A stretch of DNA of 22,563 bases from CAKSQF01 sp051867915. Lineage in GTDB: Bacteria; Bacillota; Clostridia; Oscillospirales; CAG-272. The position numbers and the translations under genes were made by a program. Below the pieces are notes generated by a model that made no database searches, was not told where the DNA came from, and worked only from the letters and a program-made list of their open reading frames with translations. This document shows, piece after piece, positions 1-6,921 of this stretch (positions within the stretch are counted from its first letter, which is position 1; each line of letters opens with the position of its first letter). The DNA lies in NCBI GenBank assembly GCA_051867915.1, contig JBJDZJ010000025.1, positions 1-22,563 on the forward strand, given 5' to 3'.

Positions 1-186
1 CAGACCCTGATCTTCATCTCCCATCGGCTGTCCACCACCCGTATGGCGGATCGGATCTATATGTTTGCGGGCGGCAGTCTGATCGAAGAGGGAAGCCACG
101 ATCAGCTGATGGCATCCGACGGGAAATATGCCGAGATGTTCCGTCTTCAAGCCGGAAAATATCGGACAGCGGCAGAGGAAAGCTGA
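1..186 (+). CDS. ABC exporter ATP-binding domain, C-terminal fragment
   Basis: This is the last 61 codons of an ABC transporter nucleotide-binding domain; the rest lies before the window. The fragment opens with TLIFISHRLSTTRMADRI, which holds the switch histidine (H-loop) in the form typical of type IV exporters (ABC_membrane plus ABC_tran half-transporters). It is followed by the usual ending in which the product is marked as on or off (GSLIEEGSHDQLMA, then YAEMFRLQAGKY). The frame closes with TGA at 184-186 and an intrinsic terminator follows about 55 bp later. Substrate cannot be told from this part. The family is clear; whether it is a half-transporter of a heterodimeric pair is inference. 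Confidence 0.9.
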   Translation, partial: QTLIFISHRLSTTRMADRIYMFAGGSLIEEGSHDQLMASDGKYAEMFRLQAGKYRTAAEES

Positions 187-241
187 CATGGCGGTGCCTT
201 TTGTCCCCTGTTTCGACAAATTATGCAAAGGTTTAGATCAC

Positions 242-286
242 TCTCCCGGGAAAATGAACTTCCCGGGAGAAATTTTCATTTCTTTT
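242..286 (+). terminator. Intrinsic terminator after the ABC exporter
   Basis: A perfect 11-bp stem (TCTCCCGGGAA at 242-252 with TTCCCGGGAGA at 260-270) closes a 7-nt loop and is followed by a T-rich run (AATTTTCATTTCTTTT). It separates the exporter from the next promoter. Confidence 0.85.
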
Positions 287-291
287 GCCTA

Positions 292-320
292 TTGACGGAA
301 GACGCCCGTCATGATAGAAT
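292..320 (+). promoter_or_regulatory. Sigma-A promoter for the receiver-like gene
   Basis: TTGACG at 292-297 and TAGAAT at 315-320 are separated by exactly 17 bp. Predicted transcription start is near 327, about 37 nt before the start codon. Confidence 0.75.
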
Positions 321-363
321 AAAAGCGTGTCAATTGCCGGAATTTGGAAAAGGATCGTGAAAA

Positions 364-864
364 GTGATGTCGAAAAAGAATGAGAAGATCAAAATACTGC
401 TGATTTCGGAAGATCCCGCCTTCCTTCTTCGGATGGAAAGCCTTCTGCGTCGGGATTATGAGCTGTCCGACGATTCGTTTGCCGACAAAGACAGCTTTCG
501 CATCCGACTTCTTTCCGATCAGCCCTGTGTGGTGCTGGCGGACGGCGGATTGGAAGAATCCAGGTTGCGAGAGCTGATTGAAACGGTAGCGGGACTGCTT
601 TATGTCTCGGACAGCCGCCCCGCAGCGCTGATTGCAGGCGGAAGCGATTTGCTGGGGGCATCTCTGCCTGACGACGGACATTTCCAATGGGTCAGCGACG
701 AAGAAAATCAGGACCATGTTCTTCTTCGGCGGCTGGAAACGCTGGTGGCGGTTCAGAGAATCCGATACGGACCGCTGGAGCCGGACGGCTCCCGCGAGCT
801 GCTTCGGACGGTGAATAAATTCAAAAGTATGCGGCTCTCTTTTTGGGGTAGTAGAAATTCCTGA
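364..864 (+). CDS. Orphan receiver-like (response-regulator-type) protein, function unknown
   Basis: A 166-residue soluble protein. The first about 110 residues look like a CheY-type receiver fold: a strand followed by an acidic pair (KILLISEDPAF), a central hydrophobic strand ending in Asp (CVVLADGG, residues about 55-62), and a later strand with small residues (PAALIAGG). No DNA-binding domain follows; the C-terminus (from about 125) is basic and ends abruptly in FWGSRNS. GTG at 364 and ATG at 367 both fit the AAGGA ribosome site at 350-354. It has its own sigma-A promoter, and glmS has a separate one just after. No histidine kinase lies nearby. It may be a stand-alone or degenerate receiver, or a truncated longer regulator. 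The receiver assignment is tentative. Confidence 0.6.
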   Translation: MMSKKNEKIKILLISEDPAFLLRMESLLRRDYELSDDSFADKDSFRIRLLSDQPCVVLADGGLEESRLRELIETVAGLLYVSDSRPAALIAGGSDLLGASLPDDGHFQWVSDEENQDHVLLRRLETLVAVQRIRYGPLEPDGSRELLRTVNKFKSMRLSFWGSRNS

Positions 865-912
865 TTGTTCGCAAAAGAGGCGAAAAAAAGATCTGCTTTC
901 AACGCCGATCCC

Positions 913-941
913 TTGACAAACCTCCCCGATTGTGCTAAAAT
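913..941 (+). promoter_or_regulatory. Sigma-A promoter of glmS
   Basis: TTGACA at 913-918, a 17-bp spacer, and TAAAAT at 936-941. Predicted start is near 948, giving a leader of about 90 nt. Confidence 0.85.
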
Positions 942-1037
942 AAACCGTATAGACCGTCAGAATACAAACGGTCTGCATATACTGTATCATGCAAAGGCAC
1001 AACCGAATACCAAAAGAGAAAGGTTTGAATCAAAGAA

Positions 1038-2876
1038 ATGTGCGGAATAGTTGGATTTAACGGAATCCGTCAGGCGGCGCCCATCCTTCTGGAAGGGCTT
1101 ACCAAACTGGAATACCGGGGATATGATTCAGCGGGACTGGCTACCAGAAGCGGTTCCTCCGAGATTGAAATTGTGAAGGCAAAGGGCAGACTCAAGGTTC
1201 TTTTCGAAAAGACCAACGGCGGTCTTGCCATGCTTGGGGACTGCGGAATCGGACATACCCGCTGGGCTACTCACGGCGAACCCTCCGAACTCAACGCCCA
1301 TCCCCATTGCAGTGACGACCGTGCCGTAGTGGGCGTTCATAACGGCATCATCGAAAACTATCAGGAGCTTCGGGAAAAGCTGGAGAAGAAGGGATATTCC
1401 TTCCACAGCCGCACCGATACCGAGGTCGCTATCAAACTGGTGGATTACTACTATAAAAAGTATCAGGGAAGCCCCGTTGAAGCCATATCCAACGCCATGA
1501 TCCGCATTCGGGGTTCTTATGCGCTGGCGCTTCTGTTCAAGGATTATCCCGGCGAAATCTATGCCGCCCGTAAGGACAGCCCCATGATTATCGGTGTGAA
1601 GGACGGCGAAAGCTATCTTGCCTCCGATGTTCCCGCTATTTTGAAGCATACCCGTTCGGTTTACTATATCGGCAATCAGGAAATCGCACGCCTGGGCAAA
1701 GGCGAGGTCGAATTCTTCAACATTGACCGTGAACCCATCGAAAAGGAACTGACCGAGATCAAATGGGATACCGAAGCCGCAGAAAAGGGCGGATTCGAGC
1801 ATTTCATGATGAAGGAGATTCACGAACAGCCCAAGGCCGTTCGGGACACCATCCATTCTGTGCTGAAGGACGGTAAAATTGACCTTTCCGCCGTGGGACT
1901 TGACGATGAAGCCATCCGAGGCATCGGGCAGATTCAGATCGTCGCCTGCGGATCGGCATATCATGTGGGTGTAGTCGCCCAATATGTCATTGAGGATCTG
2001 GCGAAAATCCCTGTTCGGGTGGAGCTTGCTTCTGAATTCCGCTATCGGAATCCTCTTCTGACGCCCGATACACTGGTGATCATCGTCAGTCAGTCGGGTG
2101 AAACCGCCGACAGTCTGGCGGCACTTCGGGAGGCGAAGGGGCGTGGAATCCGTACCCTTGCCATCGTCAATGTGGTTGGATCGTCCATTGCCAGAGAAGC
2201 AGACAATGTGTTCTATACCGTGGCGGGTCCCGAAATTGCAGTGGCAACTACCAAGGCATACAGCGCCCAGCTTGCCGCCTGCTATCTTCTGGCAATACAG
2301 TTCGGGCTGACCAAAGGTCATCTGACCGATGAGCAGGGAGACGCTCTGATCGCCGAGCTGACCGCCATTCCTCAGAAAATCGAGCGGATATTGGAGGATA
2401 AGGAACGAATTCAGTGGCTGTCCGCCAAGTTGTCGGGCGCATCGGATATATTCTTCCTGGGACGGGGTATCGACTACGCCGTGTCCATGGAGGGCAGTCT
2501 GAAGATGAAGGAAATCAGCTACATTCACTCGGAGGCATATGCCGCCGGTGAGCTGAAACACGGCACCATCTCGCTGATCGAGCAGGGAACGCCGGTCATC
2601 AGTATCCTGACCCAGAAAAATCTCTTTGAGAAGATGATCAGTAACATGGTGGAGGTCAAGAGCCGGGGCGCCTATCTGATCAGTATCACGGGATACGGCA
2701 ATTACAGCGTGGAGGATACTGCGGCGATTACCGTTTATATTCCCCGTACCGATGAGCATTTTACCCCCAGTCTTGCCGTGATTCCTCTCCAGCTCATGGG
2801 CTATTATGTCAGTGTTTCCAGAGGTCTGGATGTGGATAAACCCCGCAATCTGGCTAAATCGGTTACAGTTGAATAA
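1038..2876 (+). CDS. glmS: Glutamine--fructose-6-phosphate aminotransferase (isomerizing)
   Basis: Makes glucosamine-6-phosphate from fructose-6-phosphate and glutamine, the entry step to UDP-GlcNAc and cell-wall synthesis. The 612-residue length is standard. Met-Cys-Gly-Ile-Val at the start puts the nucleophilic Cys at position 2, which fixes the start codon. The glutaminase domain covers about 1-220 (HTRWATHGEPSELNAHPH, NGIIENY). Two SIS sugar-isomerase domains follow at about 290-420 (CGSAYH, VSQSGETADSLAALREA) and 460-590 (GRGIDYAVSMEGSLKMKEISYIHSE begins here). The C-terminus DVDKPRNLAKSVTVE is the family's conserved end. The AGAAAGG ribosome site lies about 14 nt upstream, slightly far. 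The last 86 bp of the gene are duplicated at 4650-4735, so this tail may have been supplied by the inserted segment that follows. Confidence 0.98.
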   Translation: MCGIVGFNGIRQAAPILLEGLTKLEYRGYDSAGLATRSGSSEIEIVKAKGRLKVLFEKTNGGLAMLGDCGIGHTRWATHGEPSELNAHPHCSDDRAVVGVHNGIIENYQELREKLEKKGYSFHSRTDTEVAIKLVDYYYKKYQGSPVEAISNAMIRIRGSYALALLFKDYPGEIYAARKDSPMIIGVKDGESYLASDVPAILKHTRSVYYIGNQEIARLGKGEVEFFNIDREPIEKELTEIKWDTEAAEKGGFEHFMMKEIHEQPKAVRDTIHSVLKDGKIDLSAVGLDDEAIRGIGQIQIVACGSAYHVGVVAQYVIEDLAKIPVRVELASEFRYRNPLLTPDTLVIIVSQSGETADSLAALREAKGRGIRTLAIVNVVGSSIAREADNVFYTVAGPEIAVATTKAYSAQLAACYLLAIQFGLTKGHLTDEQGDALIAELTAIPQKIERILEDKERIQWLSAKLSGASDIFFLGRGIDYAVSMEGSLKMKEISYIHSEAYAAGELKHGTISLIEQGTPVISILTQKNLFEKMISNMVEVKSRGAYLISITGYGNYSVEDTAAITVYIPRTDEHFTPSLAVIPLQLMGYYVSVSRGLDVDKPRNLAKSVTVE

Positions 2877-2879
2877 AAA
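2788..2879 (+). repeat. glmS 3'-end repeat, copy 1 (in the intact gene)
   Basis: These 92 bp match 4650-4741 at 89 positions (differences at 2820, 2825 and 2855). The match begins inside a codon run of glmS (TCCAGCTCATGG) and runs through the stop codon and the next bases (GAATAAAAA). Upstream of 2788 the two copies are unrelated. This copy keeps the Arg of the conserved RGLDVDKPRNLAKSVTVE ending. Confidence 0.95.
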
Positions 2880-2882
2880 GTT

Positions 2883-2916
2883 TCTGCACGGTCCTTCAAA
2901 ACCGTGCAGATTTTTT
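2883..2916 (+). terminator. Intrinsic terminator after glmS
   Basis: A 10-bp stem (TCTGCACGGT at 2883-2892, ACCGTGCAGA at 2901-2910) with an 8-nt loop is followed by six T. Its order of elements resembles the terminator after glmS tail copy 2 at 4745-4786 (CTGC..GG, TCCTT, ACCG.GCAG, T run). Confidence 0.9.
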
Positions 2917-3161
2917 GAATATAAGCTTGCTGTCGAAGGCAGATGGTCCTTCTTTGAATTCAGTTGATTGCCCCTACCCTCGGTTTTGAAAATTGCTTTT
3001 GACGAATATTTCTTCCGGCAATCACGCTCTGCTGAATGAATACTTTGAATTGCTTTCTATCCGAACTGTTCTTAAGTAAAGTTTTGGCAAGCGGACTGAG
3101 AACAACCTGTTTGCGATTACTTCATTCAGTAACATCCACCTTCCTGTCGAGTAACTGCAAC
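2917..3161. other. Intergenic stretch inside the candidate insertion, no gene seen
   Basis: About 245 bp between the glmS terminator and the end of the AlbA_2 gene. On the minus strand the frames are broken by stops and give no family I recognise. It holds a weak hairpin (GAAGG/CCTTC around 2935-2952). If the segment is an element, an element end or a worn-down gene could lie here. Confidence 0.5.
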
Positions 3162-4463
3162 TTATTTCTTCCTATACTTCGTCTTTTTTCCGCTACCGTC
3201 TTGATAAATCAGTCCATCGGCAACCATTCGCTTCAAAATCCGGTTAGCGGTTGCCTGACTGACATCCAGAAGAGCATCAACATCACTGCGAACGATGTGA
3301 CCATTGGATTCAATGAATGCAAGAATCCGATCTTCGTTGCTTTTGGGCGCATTGGAAACAGCAGTTTCTTTAACAGCGAAGTTTCGGTTGGGCAAAGTGA
3401 TCTTGAAAGCATTGGCAGTCACTTCGATTTTCGGTTTCAAACCGCTACCTTCATATGCTTTCATAATTTTCGGCATACCGGTTCCGTAAGCTTCGATCAG
3501 TTTCAGGCGATAGAAAACTGCCGCCAGCTTAGGATTTCTGCAAACGGAAAGACCGATCAAAATATCATCCAGTTCTATTCCGCTGGGCAGACCACCCACG
3601 GACACAAACTCAATTCGGTCATCGTACACGCTGATCAAGGTGCTGGCACTGAACGAATAATCTCTGTGAACGATCGAATTCAGCAGAGCCTCGCGCAGAG
3701 CTTCTTCGGGATAGTCACGGATATCCGTGCGGTACAAACCTTCAAAGGTAGCTTTTGTCTTGTTTCGTAAATCCAAATAGGCATACATTTCTTCCATCTG
3801 CCGAAACAGCGAGCCGTCAAACTCCCGTCTGTCCTGAAAATCACTCTTGTCTGTACCTGAGAAGGTAGCCGCCTTGATGGTACTGCTGCACTGGTCGGAC
3901 AAAAGCATGGCGACATTGGAGTAGATCCCGTCCTGTGACACCAATCCGAGCGTCTGCATTTTGGAGGCATCAAAGGGTATGTTACTCTTGGAAAACTGTG
4001 CCGTTGCGGTCTCAAAGGTAAGGTTCTGCTCCAGAGAGCGCATATTTTCAAAGCAGTCACCGTCTGTTTCTTTGATCATCTTGCGGATTGCTGTATCGGT
4101 AGCGGGATCGGTGGATGTGCCGTTGCGGACATACACGCCACTGGGTTTGAGTCCCTTGCTGCCCAGATAGTAAGGACGGTCGGTGCCTTTCTGTACAGTT
4201 ACGGCGATGATCTGCTTTCCGTCGATCTCCTGCGTTTCATAGCGGACGAACATCGTCACATCGGGTTTGATGGAATCCCGAACCATATTATTTATCTGTA
4301 ATGTCACACGGTCAGCGTTTTCAACCCCTGCAATCCTGCCGTCATTTTGGACGCCAATATACAGTGTGCCGCCTTTTGTATTTGCAAAGGCAATGACCTC
4401 TTTGCAGATGTCACCGACGGCCTCGTATTTGAGTTCAACAAATTCGCTTTCATTAAAGATCAT
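3162..4463 (-). CDS. AlbA_2/Schlafen-domain putative ATP-binding transcriptional regulator
   Basis: A 433-residue protein of the family often labelled 'ATP-binding protein' or 'putative DNA-binding domain' (COG2865-like). Residues about 5-125 form the AlbA_2 (Schlafen AlbA_2) domain: ESEFVELK, then ICKEVIAFANTKGGTLYIGV and DGRIAGV. Residues 254-335 are the divergent GHKL-like ATPase region (EALREALLNSIVHRDY; IEAYGTGM). Residues 376-430 form a winged helix (VRSDVDALLDVSQATANRIL, then a basic GKKTKYRKK end). The ATG at 4463 has a GGAGGTG ribosome site (4468-4474) five nucleotides upstream. It runs convergent to glmS and is the only clear gene in the segment bounded by the duplicated glmS tail. 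Such proteins occur in mobile and accessory DNA, but their targets are usually unknown. Family confident; role not known. Confidence 0.88.
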   Translation of the reverse strand: MIFNESEFVELKYEAVGDICKEVIAFANTKGGTLYIGVQNDGRIAGVENADRVTLQINNMVRDSIKPDVTMFVRYETQEIDGKQIIAVTVQKGTDRPYYLGSKGLKPSGVYVRNGTSTDPATDTAIRKMIKETDGDCFENMRSLEQNLTFETATAQFSKSNIPFDASKMQTLGLVSQDGIYSNVAMLLSDQCSSTIKAATFSGTDKSDFQDRREFDGSLFRQMEEMYAYLDLRNKTKATFEGLYRTDIRDYPEEALREALLNSIVHRDYSFSASTLISVYDDRIEFVSVGGLPSGIELDDILIGLSVCRNPKLAAVFYRLKLIEAYGTGMPKIMKAYEGSGLKPKIEVTANAFKITLPNRNFAVKETAVSNAPKSNEDRILAFIESNGHIVRSDVDALLDVSQATANRILKRMVADGLIYQDGSGKKTKYRKK

Positions 4464-4479
4464 AAGACACCTCCATTTT

Positions 4480-4534
4480 TGTTTATTATCATTATTCTTA
4501 TCATCATTATAATCATTCTTGTCATTCTTGTCAA
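4480..4534 (-). promoter_or_regulatory. Sigma-A promoter of the AlbA_2 gene with tandem 9-mer repeats
   Basis: On the minus strand TTGACA (4534-4529), a 17-bp spacer and TATAAT (4511-4506) make a consensus promoter. The spacer and the region after the -10 are made of near-repeats (ACAAGAATG, ACAAGAATG, ATTATAATG, then GATAAGAATAATGATAAT), so a regulator could bind cooperatively across the promoter, possibly the gene's own winged-helix product. The promoter is clear; the operator idea is inference. Confidence 0.75.
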
Positions 4535-4649
4535 TACTTAATCAACGAATGAAAAGTAAACATTTTGTGACATGGAAAGTTCTGTAAGCACATCACACTT
4601 TTAAACGGTCATTTCACTGCTTTCATTGCTCAAAATCAGGAGGAACAAT

Positions 4650-4741
4650 TCCAGCTCATGGGCTATTATGTCAGTGTTTCCGGAGGCCTGGATGTGGATA
4701 AACCCCGCAATCTGGCAAAATCGGTTACAGTTGAATAAAAA
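4650..4741 (+). pseudogene. glmS 3'-end repeat, copy 2 (28-codon gene remnant)
   Basis: This is a headless copy of the last 28 codons and stop of glmS, 89/92 identical to 2788-2879, in a place where no glmS body precedes it. It still reads in frame (QLMGYYVSVSGGLDVDKP, then the RNLAKSVTVE end). One change replaces the conserved Arg before GLDVDKP with Gly; the other two differences are silent. A terminator follows at once, shaped like the one after intact glmS. It is best read as the displaced original gene end, or as the attachment-site copy of an inserted element. Confidence 0.9.
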
Positions 4742-4744
4742 TAG

Positions 4745-4786
4745 ATCCTGCGTGGAATCCTTTTCGGAGACCGCGCAGGATTTTTG
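4745..4786 (+). terminator. Terminator after the displaced glmS tail
   Basis: An 11-bp stem with one G-T pair (ATCCTGCGTGG at 4745-4755, CCGCGCAGGAT at 4771-4781) is followed by a T run. Its stem changes relative to 2883-2910 are compensatory (CACGG/CCGTG against CGTGG/CCGCG), as expected if the two terminators share an origin. Confidence 0.8.
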
Positions 4787-4836
4787 TCTGCGCAAATTCT
4801 GAAAAACGGTATTCGAAAAATTCCGCAAATTTCCAT

Positions 4837-4865
4837 CAATAATTCCACCGTCCTGCGACATAATA
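4837..4865 (+). promoter_or_regulatory. Possible sigma-G-type promoter for the SASP gene
   Basis: CAATA at 4837-4841, a 17-bp gap and CATAATA at 4859-4865 resemble the forespore sigma-G pattern (GNATR, then CATNNTA). SASP genes are classic sigma-G targets. The start would be near 4872, leaving a leader of about 130 nt, which is long, so the match is tentative. Confidence 0.4.
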
Positions 4866-5003
4866 ATGACAGAGCGAAGCCGAAACAAATTCATCGGCGA
4901 TGCTCTTAATGATAAATTGATAAAAAAAGAAAAGGACCCCGGCAGTGTTGCCCGAGGGTTATGCTGACGGCAATGCGATCGGGAATAAAGAGGAGAAATT
5001 AAA

Positions 5004-5207
5004 ATGGCATCTTCTAACAGAATCAATGTTCCCAAGGCAAAGGACGCAATGGAAAAGTTTAAGATGGAAGCTGCAAACGAGGTCGGCGTATCTCTGAACA
5101 ACGGCTACAACGGCGATCTGACTTCCCGTCAGGCCGGCTCTATCGGCGGTCAGATGGTTAAAAAGATGATCGAGAAGTACGAGAACGATCTGTCTGCAAA
5201 CGGCTGA
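5004..5207 (+). CDS. Alpha/beta-type small acid-soluble spore protein
   Basis: A 67-residue DNA-binding protein that coats forespore DNA, shifting it to an A-like form and shielding it from UV and chemical damage; its amino acids are released at germination. The family signature is plain: ALDKFKMEAANE-type helix (here AMEKFKMEAANEVGV, which carries the GPR protease region), LNNGYNGDLTSRQAGSIGG, and a closing MVKKMIEKYE helix. The AGGAG ribosome site at 4991-4995 is 8 nt before the ATG. It stands alone between the glmS region and dpaB, with a terminator at 5296. Clostridia usually carry several paralogues, so no sspA/B-type symbol is given. Confidence 0.96.
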   Translation: MASSNRINVPKAKDAMEKFKMEAANEVGVSLNNGYNGDLTSRQAGSIGGQMVKKMIEKYENDLSANG

Positions 5208-5295
5208 TTTTCCGTCGGTGATTCCGGATCAGGTCGGACCGACAGGAAAAGGGTTCTGTTCGAACCCCGGTTCTGATTGACCGAATCCCATTATG

Positions 5296-5335
5296 CAAGG
5301 GATGGCAGATTTGCCATCCCTTGTTCGTTTGTGTT
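5296..5335 (+). terminator. Intrinsic terminator after the SASP gene
   Basis: A perfect 12-bp stem (CAAGGGATGGCA at 5296-5307, TGCCATCCCTTG at 5312-5323) with a 4-nt loop, followed by a T-rich tail (TTCGTTTGTGTTTTT). It lies between convergent genes and may also slow transcription coming out of dpaB, though no T tract is seen on that strand. Confidence 0.88.
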
Positions 5336-5345
5336 TTTGCTCGGG

Positions 5346-5942
5346 TCAGCGGAATGTGGGATCTATCAGCAGCGGTTCGGTCTGCCGCCCGTCCAAAGCG
5401 TCCTCCAGGGTTCGTTCGATCTTCGTAAAATCGCAGATCAGACTGGTGGGTTTCTTTACGGGATCATCCTGCCCCAAGGGGACAAAATAGACATTCTTGC
5501 GCTCCAGCAGGATCCCGATGTTCCGAAGATTTGAGGACAGGGCATCGTTGGTGGCGAGCGCAAGAATCAGGGGACGACTGTTTCGCAGGTGGGCTTTGGC
5601 GGCCATGGTAACGGCGGAATCGGTGATTCCGTTTGCCAGCTTTGCCAGCGTGTTCCCGGTGCAGGGGGCAATAATCATCGCTTGCGGCTTGCGGACGGGA
5701 CCGATGGGTTCTGCGTCCCGTATGCACCGGATGGGATCTCCTTCGCTGAAATTCTTGATTCTTTCAAGGAAATCCTCTGCCTTTCCGAAACGGGTATCGG
5801 TCGTTTGCACACTTTCGCTGATGACAGTGAGAAGAGGACCGTATTTTACGCTGATCTCCCCGGCGGCACGGATGCCTTTGTCCAGTGTGCAAAAGGATCC
5901 GCAGAAGCACCAGGCAATCATCGGCAGGCGGCTGTCTGCCAA
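5346..5942 (-). CDS. dpaB: Dipicolinate synthase subunit B
   Basis: The flavoprotein-like subunit (SpoVFB/DpaB) that works with DpaA to make dipicolinic acid from dihydrodipicolinate in the mother cell; the Ca-DPA product fills the spore core. About 198 residues, as usual. Family marks are CGSFCT near the start, TRFGKAEDF, AEPIGP, MIIAPCTGNTLAKLANGITDSAVTMAAKAHLRN (in parts), LATNDALS and FVPLGQDDPVKKP. It is the second gene of the dpaA-dpaB pair, with a gap of about 76 nt. The start is uncertain: TTG at 5942 gives a normal length but no ribosome site precedes it, and the in-frame ATG seven codons on (5921) also lacks one. Coupling to dpaA or a non-standard start is possible. Confidence 0.95.
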   Translation of the reverse strand: MADSRLPMIAWCFCGSFCTLDKGIRAAGEISVKYGPLLTVISESVQTTDTRFGKAEDFLERIKNFSEGDPIRCIRDAEPIGPVRKPQAMIIAPCTGNTLAKLANGITDSAVTMAAKAHLRNSRPLILALATNDALSSNLRNIGILLERKNVYFVPLGQDDPVKKPTSLICDFTKIERTLEDALDGRQTEPLLIDPTFR

Positions 5943-6018
5943 ATCATCAAAGGGAATTTGTCACTCAAACCTATCACCAAACTTTCTGTTTTTTCTTTAT
6001 CCTAATAACCGGGATCTT

Positions 6019-6888
6019 TTAACATTTATTGTTTTTTGGTTTTTCTGTTTCGGAAAGAATCAGACGGGCAAGACGCTGACCCATGGAGCAGGGACTGTAT
6101 CGCCCCGGCAACGAGGGAGCGGGCAGAAAACGGAAACGGTCGGTGTCGGGACGGGGGACTCCGGCAAGTTCAATCAGCAGTCCGCCCTCACAAAGAACCG
6201 ACTCCGGGAGGCAGGGGACAATTGCCGGAACGGTGTTGATTAAAATATCGGCAAAGGGTTTGTCGGGGGGGATAAAGTCCGATACCATGCATCCCGAAGC
6301 CTTTGCCTTTTCTCTTTCTTTTGGTGATCGGGCAAAAACCGTGACCTTAGCGCCCAGCCCCAGAAGCATGGGAATCAGATAACCTGCGATCCGCCCGCAT
6401 CCGAAGATAGCCAGATGACAGTCGGACAGCATTTTCTCCTGATTCAGGATCGCCAGTCCCACGGTCGCCTCTGCGGTGGCACCGGCATTGGGAAGTGCGT
6501 ATTCCTTTGACTTGTTGTAATCGACGACCCGTACTTTCCGATCTTTCAGAGCCGAAAGGATTTTCCCGCTGATACAGCCTGCCAGCAGAAGCTGACCGGG
6601 CGTCAGCACATCCGTCAGTTCCCTCAGGTGTATCTCAATGGGAGCGTTTACATGAATGCCGTCTCTGGTCAGGGGAATGGGCGCAAGGACGGCAGTGGCC
6701 CCGCTGACCGCACTTTTCAGTGATATGGCTCGGGTCAGACGGTCATCAAGAGGCTCCTCCGGTGATTCTCCGAAGACTGCGCACTCGTACCCTGCCTCTG
6801 AGAGTATCGTTGCCGCCACGATCTGCCGGCGGTCCCCTCCGATGAGTGCGATCTTGTGTCTGTCCGACATTTCCATTGCCCGGTTCAT
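6019..6888 (-). CDS. dpaA: Dipicolinate synthase subunit A
   Basis: The NAD(P)-dependent subunit (SpoVFA/DpaA) of dipicolinate synthase. About 289 residues. It has two Rossmann-like regions: KIALIGGDRRQ near the start and LAIFGCGRIAGYLIPMLLGLGAKVTVFARS (in parts) in the middle, the second being the nucleotide-binding one. NTVPAIV and LIELAGVPRPD match the family's C-terminal half. Starts at 6909 (GTG), 6888 (ATG), 6876 and 6870 are in frame; ATG 6888 is chosen because GGAG sits five bases before it, giving MNRAMEMSDRHKIALIGGD. A sigma-K-like promoter precedes it at 6950-6922, in line with mother-cell expression. Transcribed with dpaB. Confidence 0.95.
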   Translation of the reverse strand: MNRAMEMSDRHKIALIGGDRRQIVAATILSEAGYECAVFGESPEEPLDDRLTRAISLKSAVSGATAVLAPIPLTRDGIHVNAPIEIHLRELTDVLTPGQLLLAGCISGKILSALKDRKVRVVDYNKSKEYALPNAGATAEATVGLAILNQEKMLSDCHLAIFGCGRIAGYLIPMLLGLGAKVTVFARSPKEREKAKASGCMVSDFIPPDKPFADILINTVPAIVPCLPESVLCEGGLLIELAGVPRPDTDRFRFLPAPSLPGRYSPCSMGQRLARLILSETEKPKNNKC

Positions 6889-6921
6889 CCTTTCTCCAAG
6901 GGCAATCACCCCTGTACTTCC

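Larger units (their letters stand above)
2788..4741. mobile_element. Candidate integrated segment flanked by duplicated glmS tails
   Basis: Roughly 1.86 kb lies between two direct copies of the glmS 3' end. This is the footprint left when an element integrates in the 3' end of a gene and rebuilds it with its own copy, pushing the displaced tail to the far side. Inside is only one clear gene, the AlbA_2 regulator on the minus strand, plus about 280 bp with no recognisable gene. No integrase, transposase or terminal inverted repeat was seen, so it would be a degraded or trans-mobilised element, or the product of homologous recombination with a foreign glmS locus. The repeats are seen; the mobility is inference. 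Confidence 0.45.

Noticed and set aside
942..1037. glmS ribozyme in the glmS leader
   Set aside because: Expected in many Firmicutes, but the predicted leader is only about 90 nt and lacks the ribozyme's core; I see no matching fold.
865..1050. Small plus-strand ORF between the receiver-like gene and glmS
   Set aside because: It contains the glmS promoter and leader and overlaps the glmS start in another frame; the product looks random.
1128..2759. Long open frame antisense to glmS
   Set aside because: It is the mirror of a clearly real, well-conserved gene in a codon phase that leaves the opposite strand open; composition is low-complexity and no ribosome site is seen.
3036..3770. Plus-strand open frame overlapping the AlbA_2 gene
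   Set aside because: It mostly overlays the AlbA_2 coding sequence, which shows real domain motifs; the antisense product resembles nothing.
2880..4649. Tn7-type transposon downstream of glmS
   Set aside because: No tns genes or TGT..ACA ends are visible, and Tn7 insertion does not duplicate the coding end of glmS.
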